Below, piece by piece: positions 17,084 to 26,332 of a stretch of DNA of 61,905 bases; position 1 is the first letter of the stretch; the number at the start of each line of letters is the position of its first letter. The DNA lies in contig WJXE01000001.1 in the NCBI GenBank assembly GCA_009665115.1, forward strand, positions 1 to 61,905. Direction: 5' to 3'. The notes beneath the pieces were generated by a model. The model saw only the letters and a program-made list of their open reading frames with translations. It was not told where the DNA came from and searched no databases. The position numbers and the translations under genes were made by a program. Source of the DNA: Nitrosopumilales archaeon (GTDB taxonomy: Archaea > Thermoproteota > Nitrososphaeria > Nitrososphaerales > Nitrososphaeraceae).

Positions 17084-17872
17084 TTGCTTGACCCCTTCGT
17101 TGTGTCTGCACTTTTAATCATTGTTGGTCTGGGGGCAGGTACCTTGGGATCAATGATCGGAGTAGGGGGCGGATTAATAATGACGCCAGCTCTAACCTTT
17201 ATGGGATTTGCTCCTGCTCAGATTTCTAGCACGAGCCTTTTTGCAGTAACGTTTACCAGCGCTTCTTCGACCATAAGCTATGCCAAGCAAAAAAAAATAC
17301 ATTATCACGTTGGGCTGAAAATGGCGGCAGTAGCAATTCCTGGCGCCATAGCTGGGGCATTTATTTCAAGCGTTATAGCAATAGAGCCATTCAAAATATA
17401 CTTTGGAATACTTCTGATGTTTGCAGGAATATATATTGCGTACAATAGTTCCTTCACAAAAGAAAGACAAAATGGACCAACGGGGAATAATAGGAAGTCG
17501 ATCCTCCTCCGTCCGTTGTTCTATTCTGGAGCATTGGGCGCAGGGATAATCTCTAGCCTCTTTGGAGTAGGAGGAGGGATAATCTTTGTTCCGCTTCTAG
17601 TTCTTGTCTTGGGGATGACGTTAACCACCGCGAGTCCAACTTCACAGATTGCACTTTTGATAACCTCCTTCGTCGGCACAGGTACCCACGCGGTTCTAGG
17701 ACATCCGGATTATTTTCATGCTGCATCTTTGTCCGCAGGCGCGTTTGTGGGAGGGCAGATCGGTGCAAAAATCTCAGATAGAGTAAAAGAGAGTCTACTA
17801 CGGAAGCTACTTTCTATATCACTTATAGCTGTGGCCGTAAAATTTATTTCTGATTTTATAGGTCAGATATAA
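17084..17872 (+). CDS. TSUP (TauE/SafE family) membrane permease
   Basis: 262 residues with about eight hydrophobic segments. The two repeats each carry the glycine motif of the family: MIGVGGGLIMTPAL near residue 24 and LFGVGGGIIFVPLL near 160. Family members export sulfite, sulfoacetate or related organosulfur anions; substrate cannot be told from sequence. The start is TTG at 17084, directly before the first helix. No sulfur genes are next to it. Confidence 0.9.
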   Translation: MLDPFVVSALLIIVGLGAGTLGSMIGVGGGLIMTPALTFMGFAPAQISSTSLFAVTFTSASSTISYAKQKKIHYHVGLKMAAVAIPGAIAGAFISSVIAIEPFKIYFGILLMFAGIYIAYNSSFTKERQNGPTGNNRKSILLRPLFYSGALGAGIISSLFGVGGGIIFVPLLVLVLGMTLTTASPTSQIALLITSFVGTGTHAVLGHPDYFHAASLSAGAFVGGQIGAKISDRVKESLLRKLLSISLIAVAVKFISDFIGQI

Positions 17873-17925
17873 ATCACCTCAGCGCTCACTTGACAAAGTT
17901 GTCTGAGTGAAGCCGGGATCAGCGT

Positions 17926-18126
17926 CTACCACATGGAAACAACCGACCTATTGTTTTCATAACAATCAGTCGTCCTTACCCTATTAAGCTCTTTTTCCAA
18001 ATCCAATTTCCGCAATTCATGATAAGCGGCATGCGTATGCTTTGTAATAGAAACCACATTTATTCTCATCTCACAAATGTTACAACGGATCAGATCTCCC
18101 TGTTCGCTCGGTGCTTTCGTAGTAAT
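17926..18126 (-). CDS. Small C2H2 zinc-finger-like ORF with no standard start codon
   Basis: The frame reads RCNICEMRINVV, then KHTHAAYHELRKL: CxxC, about 11 residues, and His-x-His-x3-His, as in compact archaeal C2H2 fingers, followed by an amphipathic helix. The total is 66 residues if translation starts at ATT (18124-18126); no ATG, GTG or TTG occurs between the preceding stop codon and the first cysteine. Either a rare ATT start is used, or a frame break separates it from an ATG nearby (18132), or the gene is dead. Confidence 0.4.
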   Translation of the reverse strand: MTTKAPSEQGDLIRCNICEMRINVVSITKHTHAAYHELRKLDLEKELNRVRTTDCYENNRSVVSMW

Positions 18127-18270
18127 ACTGGACCATCTATGCGCTATAAGAATCTAATTTCTAAAAAATAAAGCCTAGTCAAAGTTTGCAGGAGAAGGGA
18201 TGACAATAGAAAATTAGACGAGGTTAGTAGACCGACGTCGGATATGTGGGTTCACGGTCAGCATATTAGA

Positions 18271-18510
18271 CTAAATAAATATATGCAAATAAGTCAAAAA
18301 CCAGATTATGATGACAAATGCGAAATCAATTTGGGTATTTTTTGGTTTTGTTAAAAAAAGCCCCTTAAACACATTCAAATGCTTTTTCGATCTACTTGTG
18401 ATTTTCTTTTTATCTTCCATGTTCGAAGCATGTAACTGTCTAGTTGTGAACAACCTTGATTCAATGTAATTTGTTAGATTATGATTAACGCAGCTAAAGC
18501 AACACTTCAT
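18271..18510 (-). CDS. Doubtful small ORF with a Cys-rich start and a hydrophobic end
   Basis: 79 codons. The N-terminus (MKCCFSCVNHN) could bind zinc with a later His, the middle is Lys-rich and the last 20 residues are hydrophobic (FAFVIIIWFLTYLHIFI), a possible tail anchor. Nothing identifies a family. The AT-rich interval in which it lies makes a chance frame quite possible. The rest of 18127-18661 shows nothing else. Confidence 0.25.
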   Translation of the reverse strand: MKCCFSCVNHNLTNYIESRLFTTRQLHASNMEDKKKITSRSKKHLNVFKGLFLTKPKNTQIDFAFVIIIWFLTYLHIFI

Positions 18511-18661
18511 GGCTACCCGGAGTAAATGGGTGTCCTCTCACATATTCACCAAGATAATTATTTGGAATAGTATTATCCTGAGTTGTAATTGAGGACTAAC
18601 AAACGACAAAAAGATTCAAAAGCTACTAGTTATTAACTAGAAAACAGTCTTCGGTTAAAGG

Positions 18662-18964
18662 ATGTATAAAGATATGACGACAACAAAGAAAGAATTAAAA
18701 CGGAAAGAAAACGAGGAGCGTTTGTCAAATGCAATAGCCACATTAGATACCATATCCAAGAATATCAATATTCAGAGGAATATCCGGAATATGATAAAAG
18801 AGGTATACTTTGCATTAAAAGATGAAAAGAGTGGAACTGTGTCTGTCCGAGCTGCAAACGCCATTAGCACGTTAGACACTGTTACCCAAAATCCCCAAAT
18901 GCAATCACACATTAGGACTATGCTTTGGCAAGTAGTCTCGACCCTAGAGAGTATAAGAGAATAA
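18662..18964 (+). CDS. UPF0147 family protein
   Basis: 100 residues, entirely helical, with two similar segments: SNAIATLDTISKNINIQRNI and NAISTLDTVTQNPQMQSHIR, followed by the family's MLWQVVSTLE ending. UPF0147 proteins are small helical bundles conserved in archaea; their function is not established. In-frame ATGs at 18662 and 18674 are both possible. Convergent with the small zinc-finger ORF at 18971. Confidence 0.88.
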   Translation: MYKDMTTTKKELKRKENEERLSNAIATLDTISKNINIQRNIRNMIKEVYFALKDEKSGTVSVRAANAISTLDTVTQNPQMQSHIRTMLWQVVSTLESIRE

Positions 18965-18970
18965 ACCAAA

Positions 18971-19117
18971 TTATCGCGTTACGTCCGTATTTTTTACAGG
19001 CTTTAGTGGTGGGGGAAGTTTCTCGAGTTTATGAGTTGGGTTAGCAAGGTAATGTCTCGAAGCTCCTTCACCGCTCAGCACGATGTTGCAGCTAACGCAT
19101 CTATATCTTATTGCCAA
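18971..19117 (-). CDS. 48-residue zinc-finger protein
   Basis: From TTG at 19115-19117 the frame reads MAIRYRCVSCNIVLSGEG, then ASRHYLANPTHKLEKLPPP and a short tail. CxxC (residues 7 and 10) and His22/His29 form a plausible Cys2His2 site. The Tyr-Arg-Cys start and the ANPTH motif look like a specific small family rather than chance, and the ORF ends 6 bp beyond the convergent UPF0147 gene. Function unknown; nucleic-acid binding is likely. Confidence 0.5.
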   Translation of the reverse strand: MAIRYRCVSCNIVLSGEGASRHYLANPTHKLEKLPPPLKPVKNTDVTR

Positions 19118-19182
19118 TTCGTTAATCTAACCTTATAACTCGTGATACATGGCTAAAAAGGTGTGTATACAAATACATTGGT

Positions 19183-21402
19183 TTATCTTAATTTGATAAT
19201 TTCTCTATTGTCCGGAACACTTGACCGGATTTTTAGTCTATGATATACAGCACTGGCAATGTTTTCAGACTTAGACTTTTCACCATGATTAACAAGTACT
19301 CGCTTTGGTTTTATTCTCGACACAAAGTTTAGAATCTGATTAAAATCGCTATGGCCGCTGAAGCCATCAATCTTGTGAGTTTGGCATCTTACTGGCACCA
19401 CTTTAACCTTGCCACTCTTGTCTAACATACTTACCTCTGTCATAGTGCCGTCAATGACTCTTCTTCCAAGCGTCCCATTAATTTGGTAAGACACGAACAC
19501 AATCTTATTTTTTGGGGATGGAGCTATTTCTTTGAAGTATTCTACTGAAGGACCACCTTCAAGCATTCCTGAGGTCGCCATTATAATTGAAGGGCTCTCG
19601 TCATTTAAAAGTTCGTCTCTTCTACTTAGCCCATTTACCTGAGTGAAATATTCGGATTCGAACGGATTAATACCTTGAGAAACCGATCTGCGCACATCAT
19701 ATCCAAGGTAATGAGCATATGACATATGTATAGCACTCGCTTCAGAAATCATGCCTTCAATATATATGGGAGATTCAATCAGCCGACCTTCGCGCATTTC
19801 CTTATCTATCACTAACATAATTTCCTGTGCCCTCCCGACTGCTGGAACGGGAATTAGGACTTTACCACCTTCCGTCAATGTTTTATTAATGCTCTGTGTA
19901 AAGGTTGCGTAAACAACTGACTGATCAGGCATTATATCAGTGCTGCTGCCATAGGTACTCTCTGTAATCAAGGTTTCAACTCTTGGATATATAGACAATG
20001 CGCTGTCGAGCAGCTGAGTTTTTGCGTATTTGTAGTCGCCGGAGTAAAGGATGTTATGCGCACCTGAGATATTAAGGTGTACAGTTGCGCTGCCCATTAT
20101 ATGGCCTGCATTGTTCAATGTAATTGTAATATCCGGAGATATATCAGTCGGTTTTCCATATGGCAGCGTTATACAGTGTTTGATCGCCTCATTAACGTCC
20201 CTACCCTCGTACGTCAAGTATGTCCCATTACTCTTCGAAATTTTTATAGAATCCATTTGAAGAAGAGTCATCAAAGGTAACGTTGGCTCAGTACAGTAAA
20301 TAGGACCACTGTATCCGTATTTGTATAAACTAGGCAAAAACCCCTGATGATCTATATGCGCGTGGCTAATAACTACTGCATCAAGATCACTTAAGCTAAA
20401 ATTAAACCAATCAAGTCTTGGGTAAGCATCTAAGCCACGGCTTTCACCTGGATTAATGCCGCAGTCCAACATTACCTTGCTTTCTGGAGTTACGACGATA
20501 AAACAGGACCTTCCAACCTGCTTAACACCTCCCAGGCAAAATAGCATGACTTCTTTGTTCATCGACCATGACTGAGTCTGCCCACCACGACTATATGATT
20601 CAGCAGCGGCGTTCAGCTGATTATTTCCACTACCGTTGTTTCCCTCTGCAAGTGGGGTCCTGAAAATCCTATTTCCTAACTCCTGTAGGAATATCGTCCG
20701 TTCCTTAGCCGAGCTCTTTAGGGTAGAATGAATAGTATTGAGGATGGCAGATGGTATATGTGGGGAAAGTCTAGTGTGAGCTACCCAGCCTGTGGATATA
20801 GCTATTTCCACTACTAATTCCGGGCTTACAACTTCTGGCTTGTTAACTTCTAGAACGACTTCACCTGTTGCATCATCGCAGAAGACAGCAGAAACTAAGA
20901 CGTCTTTGGGCAGTAATTTGACAACGGCTTTCCGGGTTTCGTCTTCTCCTATTCTGATAGAAGGGTCAGTACGAATAACAAATCTCTTTTTCAGACTTTT
21001 AGACAGAGACGATAAGTAGTAGGTCAGTTCTGTAAGTGAGAATTTAGCATTTTTTGTATATAGTGCGATATTTGGACCTTCGAACTTAGCTGATGTAACT
21101 TGGGATTCTGTTGGAATTGATTGTAAAATAGTTTTTGCAACCTCGCCTTCACTGTCTGTAGTCAACTTTGCAGCGAATGGATTCTCATTTCCTTTGTCCT
21201 TCTTTGGAATAATAGTCTGTACTTGATGCTTGTGCTTCCTATTGTTACTGTTGTTGTTGTTGTCAGTGCCGTTAGTGTTAGTATTATTTTCATTGCTATT
21301 GTTAGCACCCTTATCTCTTGTTGGAGCATCATCGCTCTGCTTATCGACAAGCTTTTCTTGTTCCTCTACACGAGCTTTGTTTAGTTTTTGACTTTCTCCC
21401 AC
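19183..21402 (-). CDS. Beta-CASP ribonuclease aCPSF1 (FttA), transcription termination factor
   Basis: 739 residues. A lineage-specific N-terminal extension (1 to about 75) rich in Asn, Thr and Asp precedes the conserved part. Next come two KH-type RNA-binding domains (about 80-260), the metallo-beta-lactamase domain with SHAHIDHQGFLP, the beta-CASP domain (TESTYGS, GKVLIPVPAVGRAQEIM) and the C-terminal GHSDF and VNHGE motifs. The enzyme is the archaeal homologue of CPSF73: it cleaves transcript 3' ends and terminates transcription. The extension is unusual and is not needed for the known fold. Confidence 0.95.
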   Translation of the reverse strand: MGESQKLNKARVEEQEKLVDKQSDDAPTRDKGANNSNENNTNTNGTDNNNNSNNRKHKHQVQTIIPKKDKGNENPFAAKLTTDSEGEVAKTILQSIPTESQVTSAKFEGPNIALYTKNAKFSLTELTYYLSSLSKSLKKRFVIRTDPSIRIGEDETRKAVVKLLPKDVLVSAVFCDDATGEVVLEVNKPEVVSPELVVEIAISTGWVAHTRLSPHIPSAILNTIHSTLKSSAKERTIFLQELGNRIFRTPLAEGNNGSGNNQLNAAAESYSRGGQTQSWSMNKEVMLFCLGGVKQVGRSCFIVVTPESKVMLDCGINPGESRGLDAYPRLDWFNFSLSDLDAVVISHAHIDHQGFLPSLYKYGYSGPIYCTEPTLPLMTLLQMDSIKISKSNGTYLTYEGRDVNEAIKHCITLPYGKPTDISPDITITLNNAGHIMGSATVHLNISGAHNILYSGDYKYAKTQLLDSALSIYPRVETLITESTYGSSTDIMPDQSVVYATFTQSINKTLTEGGKVLIPVPAVGRAQEIMLVIDKEMREGRLIESPIYIEGMISEASAIHMSYAHYLGYDVRRSVSQGINPFESEYFTQVNGLSRRDELLNDESPSIIMATSGMLEGGPSVEYFKEIAPSPKNKIVFVSYQINGTLGRRVIDGTMTEVSMLDKSGKVKVVPVRCQTHKIDGFSGHSDFNQILNFVSRIKPKRVLVNHGEKSKSENIASAVYHRLKIRSSVPDNREIIKLR

Positions 21403-21798
21403 GTCTCTTATTTATCCAGCTTTTTCGGTATTTTTTGCCTCACATATAGCAACAAGATTGCATATCAAAGAGGCAGGAAATAGTGAACATTTAGACCGAT
21501 GATAAGCCAATTTGTATTAGAGGCCATCCATTAATATATTTTTAGGAGTTGAAATCCTTAGCTTCTATAAACTTATCAATGGTCGTCATTTAAATTTGAG
21601 TTAGCAATTTAAGGCAAACATCGACAGAACTGTACGAATTCCAAACATTCCATTAATTTTGCAAGGCAACAATTTCGTTCAGTGTTGGTATACAAGATAC
21701 TCGAGCAGATACTGTAACCAAAGCCAAAGTCAATGTGGCTTTGCTTATCAATTCCGGGAGAGGTGCGTTTGAGGCAAGCCAGAGCCCAATAATATGCT
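21403..21798. other. Interval with a 7-bp hairpin
   Basis: AAAGCCA at 21720-21726 and TGGCTTT at 21736-21742 form a perfect 7-bp stem with a 9-nt loop. It lies downstream of the HTH gene (stop at 21799) on the minus strand and could end its transcript, although no T-run follows. The rest of the interval has no convincing ORF; the region next to 21402 should hold promoter elements of aCPSF1's downstream neighbour only. Confidence 0.35.
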
Positions 21799-22653
21799 TC
21801 AGACTTCTATGAGCTTACTCTCGTCAAAAGACATCGAATTAAACCAATTATATCTGAAGAAATCAAGACACCATTCATGGAATATACCATTATCGACCTG
21901 TAAGCCACTGCTATAGAACACAGAATTCATGTCTGTCTCATGTTTCAAAGTAGGAAACATTACCGTTGCCTGATTTTCGCTTAAAACGACAGCCACTTGT
22001 ATTTTATCCACCATTCTTCTCTCTACCACACCTTTCCTCATCAATTCTTGATAACCAGAATTTTTGAGAATCTCAGCTCTATTCTTAGGTACAATGGCTT
22101 TTTCCGGTAATATATAATTAAATTTGACACCTTCATTCCTTATTTTTGGCATGATGGCTTCAATCAGGTCTAAAGGGATTTGTGGTAGCATTCCATAAAT
22201 ATATTCAGACGACCGATTGTATAGCTGTTTCCATAATTCAATAACGCCGACTAGGCCACTGACATATTCGGAGTTATCTAACGCACCGATCCGGTGGATG
22301 AACTTCATAGGAATTTCGCCGAAAATGTGTTCGGAAAAGTAACTTCTATTTCGTGAAAGAAATCCAAAGGTTGAAGTTTGAGTTATAATCGCCTTTCCGA
22401 ACGTTGTTAAGGAAAATGTTCCTGCTGAATCTTTTTCGATCAAACCTGCATCCATTAGCCTGCTGAGATTCCGGTGGACTTCTTGCATGGTGACATTCAG
22501 ATCCTTAGATAGTTTCGCAAGCTTAGAATCGTGCTCGGTTAATTTGAAAAGAATCGAAAGTCTCTGCTCGCTGGCAAGCTCAAAAAATATTTGCTCCGTA
22601 TGCATTATGGAATCCGAATTAGTAAGGGGAGGGTTTCGTGTATCGTGTGCCAC
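21799..22653 (-). CDS. Winged-helix transcriptional regulator, FilR1/DUF1724-like
   Basis: 284 residues. Residues 20-95 form an ArsR-like winged helix (FFELASEQRLSILFKLTEHD, KDLNVTMQEVHRNLSRLMDAGL, then a wing ending FGKAI). The C-terminal two thirds match the architecture of archaeal regulators with a FilR1-type middle domain, presumed to sense a small ligand. It is a single gene without clear target; the divergent side has no gene until 24928. Autoregulation would be typical but no operator is evident. Confidence 0.8.
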   Translation of the reverse strand: MAHDTRNPPLTNSDSIMHTEQIFFELASEQRLSILFKLTEHDSKLAKLSKDLNVTMQEVHRNLSRLMDAGLIEKDSAGTFSLTTFGKAIITQTSTFGFLSRNRSYFSEHIFGEIPMKFIHRIGALDNSEYVSGLVGVIELWKQLYNRSSEYIYGMLPQIPLDLIEAIMPKIRNEGVKFNYILPEKAIVPKNRAEILKNSGYQELMRKGVVERRMVDKIQVAVVLSENQATVMFPTLKHETDMNSVFYSSGLQVDNGIFHEWCLDFFRYNWFNSMSFDESKLIEV

Positions 22654-23057
22654 TAGATGACTACAATAATGTTCTTGGAATTATATTTTTCCCGTCCGTA
22701 ATTGCGATACTATAGCAGACCCCTAATAGGAGTTGCAGACTGACGATGAAATACAGAAGCATCAGCCTGCAATGATTCTTTGCATTTGCAGGTACCTGAG
22801 AAATGATACGAGGAAATATACTAATCAGAGGTACTACCGCTATCGCGCTTGTTTTCCTAGTCTAAAATGTAGAAATATATTTTACTGTTTCTTTATTTGT
22901 GCGAGTACGTCCTATTTTCGGTCAAGTCCGCTGGTAGGCTTTTTTTTATGAGTATGGTCCAACTCAAATAGGGGTACCTAAGGATCTTAATTTAGCTGCC
23001 ACATCCAGAAAATTTTACCGAGATGACAACTGTGGATATTTTGCTGGTTTTGGCACC
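22654..23057. other. Interval between the HTH regulator and the M50 protease gene
   Basis: No convincing gene. CCTGCAA at 22766-22772 and TTGCAGG at 22786-22792 form a perfect 7-bp inverted repeat with a 13-nt loop, about 110 bp upstream of the regulator's start, which could be an operator. A 72-codon plus-strand frame here is rich in Tyr, Cys and Arg and does not look coding. Confidence 0.3.
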
Positions 23058-24299
23058 TTAATGCGGCCACAACCATGGAAGCAACACAGCCATTACCACT
23101 ATCGCTGTCATTACTAACGTAACCAGTGTTGGGGCATTCTTCAATGTGCTCGGCCTTGATCTTATTCTATTTTCAATTAGCGACTTATAAAATTGGCCTC
23201 CATCTAACGGACCTATTGGCAGTGCGTTGAAAATTCCTACATTAAAATTGATAAACCATAACCAAAACAGCATATTAGCAACTAGGGGAAAAGCGGACCC
23301 CAACACGTTTGAATGATATTCATGGGCCATCAGATCAGAATAGGGAACTGAGCCTTGTGCCATGGTAGGAGGCAACAATAGGGCTATAGGATTGGAGCTG
23401 AAGGCATTCTTGTATCTGCTTAATACCTGGGTCGGATCCGGTGCTACATCTGTTATCGTGATACCCAAGATTCCCCGACCTGCCTCTACGAATTGCGGTA
23501 TAGGGACTGACCGGATTATCTGATGTCCAACCTTGTCTTTCCAAGTTATGTTAACGGTTTTACCCAGATTTGACCTAAGAAACTTTCCTAAATCATCCGT
23601 ACTGTGCACTTTCTGTCCTGCTACTGTCTCGATCACAGATCCTTTCGATAACCCGATCGAACCCGCAAGAGTGTGGTCTCCTACTCCTACAACTACAACC
23701 CCAGATTGATGTATAATGTTGGTTGAAATAGGAGTAAGGGTAGAGGTTATAAAGAATAGTGCAACCAGAGATACTACTGCAATTACCATATTGTTTAGTG
23801 GACCTGCAGTTAAGATCGCGCTTTTTTGCTTTAATGGAGTTCTTGATAACTCTTCTTGTGCAATATTAACAAAGGCCCCGATAGGAAATCCTAGAATTAG
23901 GACAAGTCCTGTCGACTCAATTTTAATATTGTGTACCCGAGCGACTATGCCATGGCCTGCCTCGTGTATTATAATCGTGACCACCAGCGCGATCCACCCA
24001 TATGTCCACGGTAGATATGGGTTCAATCCTGGGATAAGCAAGTTAGACTGCGGACCTATCTCACGCACTCCAGCCCTCACTGTCGAGTTTGAAAACAACG
24101 CAATCAATGACCCTATGATTAGAAATATTGCTAGTGCAGTTATGATGGGCATGAGATAAATATTAAATTTAGCATAGACTCTAGCTGCCTTTGTGTTTGC
24201 TACCTTCTCAAAAAAGTTCAAACCAAATGGTGTATGAACCAGTATGAGCGGAAATTTCACCTCAGCTCGAACTCTGTTCTTATTGTCCTGCTGTTCCAA
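23058..24299 (-). CDS. Site-2 protease family (M50) membrane metalloprotease
   Basis: 413 residues. Transmembrane helices include about residues 45-70, 95-115 and 165-190; the zinc motif HEAGHG lies at the end of the second and LDGG (IGPLDGGQFY) near residue 368 supplies the third ligand. A PDZ-like domain with TVAGQKVHSTDDLGKFLR lies between. Such enzymes cut membrane-anchored substrates inside the bilayer, for example anti-regulators. The substrate is unknown. The N-terminal extension before the first helix (about 40 residues) is cytosolic. Confidence 0.9.
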   Translation of the reverse strand: MEQQDNKNRVRAEVKFPLILVHTPFGLNFFEKVANTKAARVYAKFNIYLMPIITALAIFLIIGSLIALFSNSTVRAGVREIGPQSNLLIPGLNPYLPWTYGWIALVVTIIIHEAGHGIVARVHNIKIESTGLVLILGFPIGAFVNIAQEELSRTPLKQKSAILTAGPLNNMVIAVVSLVALFFITSTLTPISTNIIHQSGVVVVGVGDHTLAGSIGLSKGSVIETVAGQKVHSTDDLGKFLRSNLGKTVNITWKDKVGHQIIRSVPIPQFVEAGRGILGITITDVAPDPTQVLSRYKNAFSSNPIALLLPPTMAQGSVPYSDLMAHEYHSNVLGSAFPLVANMLFWLWFINFNVGIFNALPIGPLDGGQFYKSLIENRIRSRPSTLKNAPTLVTLVMTAIVVMAVLLPWLWPH

Positions 24300-24927
24300 A
24301 AGTACAAGATAATATATATCGACCGTATTTAAATTAAATCATGCTATTTCGATCACAAATCAAATTATATATATGGTGGATGAAATTAACTGGACTTGGC
24401 TACAGAAAAACTAAAACGGCCTATCTGAAGACGGCTGTGAAAAGTATGCATGACTGTGATGCCACTACGTTATCTTCTTTGTGGATGTCAATACTACCTT
24501 GACCCCAACTCTAGCACATATGCCGTGATATTCGATCCTACTTATATGCAGCTTCGGTGATTCCATTCGCACTACAAATAGCACATATGGTGAACATGAA
24601 CATTCGAAATATTCTCCAATGTTTCTTCGATGGAAGTGGTCAGTGGTTTATGACCCTTTAAAGCGTAAGCGGCGTGTAGCTCGAGACGCTTCACTCCGAG
24701 CGATTAATTGATTAAGAACAGTTTATGCGAATATTCGATGAAACAAAGAAACTAGTAGAGTTCTAGTAAGCATCAGCTGATCGAACTTGAGAGACGCTCT
24801 CAAACACTGTCAAATCAGATGCGAATCCCCTCTCATCCAAAGATAAACCCACAGCTAGGAAAAAGTTCTTCACACATGTACGTCGCTTTTATTGATTTGC
24901 TACTTTATTATATCCTGACTAGACCTC
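24300..24927. other. Gene-free interval upstream of scpA
   Basis: 628 bp. The left end holds a TATA-like element for the M50 gene (AATATATAT near 24312). On the minus strand a 21-codon frame near 24590 contains CxxC but is too short to call. No tRNA, repeat or terminator was recognised; scpA has an AT-rich region (TTTATTATATCC near 24905) that may be its promoter. Confidence 0.3.
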
Positions 24928-25650
24928 ATGTACCTAGATTTAGAATTGTTACAAGGAAGAGAAAACTCAGATGTTGCCATCAACTATGATTCAAAAAAGA
25001 AGATCGCCGAACCACCTCTAAATTTATTGTTTAACCCTTCTTTAGTTAGCAAGAAAGATGTTTGGGATATAGATATAAGTAAGCTTCTCGGACTTTTGCT
25101 AAATATTATTCACGCCTCCGGAAAAAAAGATCTCCGATTATGCGGAATTGCAGCTTTATCTTCATCGATGATACACCGTCTTAAAGTCGAAAGCATTTTT
25201 AGGCTAGAGAAAGTAGCTATGCAGAAGAAAACGATCATAGATCCAGTAAGTCATGATCCTGTAACAGATCTTAATGCGATTGAGCTTCCATTCAGGTTCG
25301 AATCAACGTACCCCGTATCTTTAGAAGAACTTCTTCAAGTGCTAGAGAATATGATCTTCGAGATCTCAAACCCGGATTCGAGGAGAAAAAAACTTACTAT
25401 CGAACCAGTACAAGGGTTTGACTTTGATCAATACTCTCAGAAATTTGAACAAATAATACGACAATATGAAGATAAGATTTTTGGTATCGTTAATGTAGAC
25501 CATGTGGTGATGTTTAGAATGCTTATTTCAAAAATGGGCGCATTAGAGGTTGCTAGGTACTTTATTGCATTACTTTATCTTGTGACTAAAGGAAAAATAA
25601 ATCTAGAACAGAGTGAGGAATCTGAAGACATAAAAATTACGATTAAGTGA
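24928..25650 (+). CDS. scpA: Segregation and condensation protein ScpA
   Basis: 240 residues of the kleisin family. The N-terminal part has PLNLLFNPSLVSKKDVWDIDISKLL, the family's SMC-binding region; the middle is variable, and the C-terminal winged helix (residues 185-235, VMFRMLISKMGALEVARYFIALLYL) ends in the typical ILI.-like strand IKITIK. With ScpB it forms the SMC complex that organises and segregates the chromosome. scpB follows 47 nt downstream. Confidence 0.87.
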   Translation: MYLDLELLQGRENSDVAINYDSKKKIAEPPLNLLFNPSLVSKKDVWDIDISKLLGLLLNIIHASGKKDLRLCGIAALSSSMIHRLKVESIFRLEKVAMQKKTIIDPVSHDPVTDLNAIELPFRFESTYPVSLEELLQVLENMIFEISNPDSRRKKLTIEPVQGFDFDQYSQKFEQIIRQYEDKIFGIVNVDHVVMFRMLISKMGALEVARYFIALLYLVTKGKINLEQSEESEDIKITIK

Positions 25651-25697
25651 GCATGTATGCGAATTACTAAATCCACCAATAGAATAGGTAGGCGAAG

Positions 25698-26303
25698 TTG
25701 AGGAGTTCTCTCCCAGCTGAGGAAATCACTGCGAGAATCGAAGCTGCATTATATTCAGCGGGTCGGCCCTTGTCAATTGAAGAGTTGGTAAGAGCATCTG
25801 GAACCAATTCAAAATCAAATACAAGGAAAGTAGTTAACGAATTAATTAAAAAAACAAAATCCGTTTTCACGGCCATAGAGATAACTGAGTTAGCTGATGG
25901 AACTTTCGTGCTTCAATTAAAACCTGGCTATACACCCCTAATCAGAAAATTTGCGCAGCGTCCTTTAATTCCAACATCGGCTCTTAAGACATTGTCGTAC
26001 ATTGCATATGAACAACCTGTGACTTCGAAACGTCTCATGCAGATTAGAGGAAGTCAGGTATATGCCCATCTTAGAACCTTGAAGCAAATGGGATTCATCG
26101 AGCTCGAACAACTCGGACGGTCAAAAACATACCGAACTACAAAGAAGTTTCGAAGTTATTTTGGGGTAACAGACCTTGAATCTTTAAGAAATTCGCTACT
26201 AACGACGCCCAATAATCAGAGTAAAAATAATAAACTAACACATCGTAACAACCTAATGATCGCCGCGACAGCATCACCGATGGAGGAAGCGGAAAGGTCT
26301 TAA
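25698..26303 (+). CDS. scpB: Segregation and condensation protein ScpB
   Basis: 201 residues with two winged-helix domains: IEAALYSAGRPLSIEELVRASG and LSYIAYEQPVTSKRLMQIRGSQVYAHLRTLKQMGFIE are diagnostic. It dimerises and binds the kleisin ScpA in the SMC complex. The start is TTG at 25698. The C-terminal 30 residues are Asn/Thr-rich and probably disordered. rps8e follows 29 nt downstream. Confidence 0.9.
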   Translation: MRSSLPAEEITARIEAALYSAGRPLSIEELVRASGTNSKSNTRKVVNELIKKTKSVFTAIEITELADGTFVLQLKPGYTPLIRKFAQRPLIPTSALKTLSYIAYEQPVTSKRLMQIRGSQVYAHLRTLKQMGFIELEQLGRSKTYRTTKKFRSYFGVTDLESLRNSLLTTPNNQSKNNKLTHRNNLMIAATASPMEEAERS

Positions 26304-26332
26304 TAAGAGGAATATACTTATGGCGATTACTT

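Noticed and set aside
22733..22951. 72-codon plus-strand frame upstream of the HTH regulator
   Set aside because: Rich in Tyr, Cys and Arg with no domain; it lies in a likely promoter region.
24560..24640. 21-residue minus-strand peptide with CxxC
   Set aside because: Too short to fold and without a second metal-binding pair.
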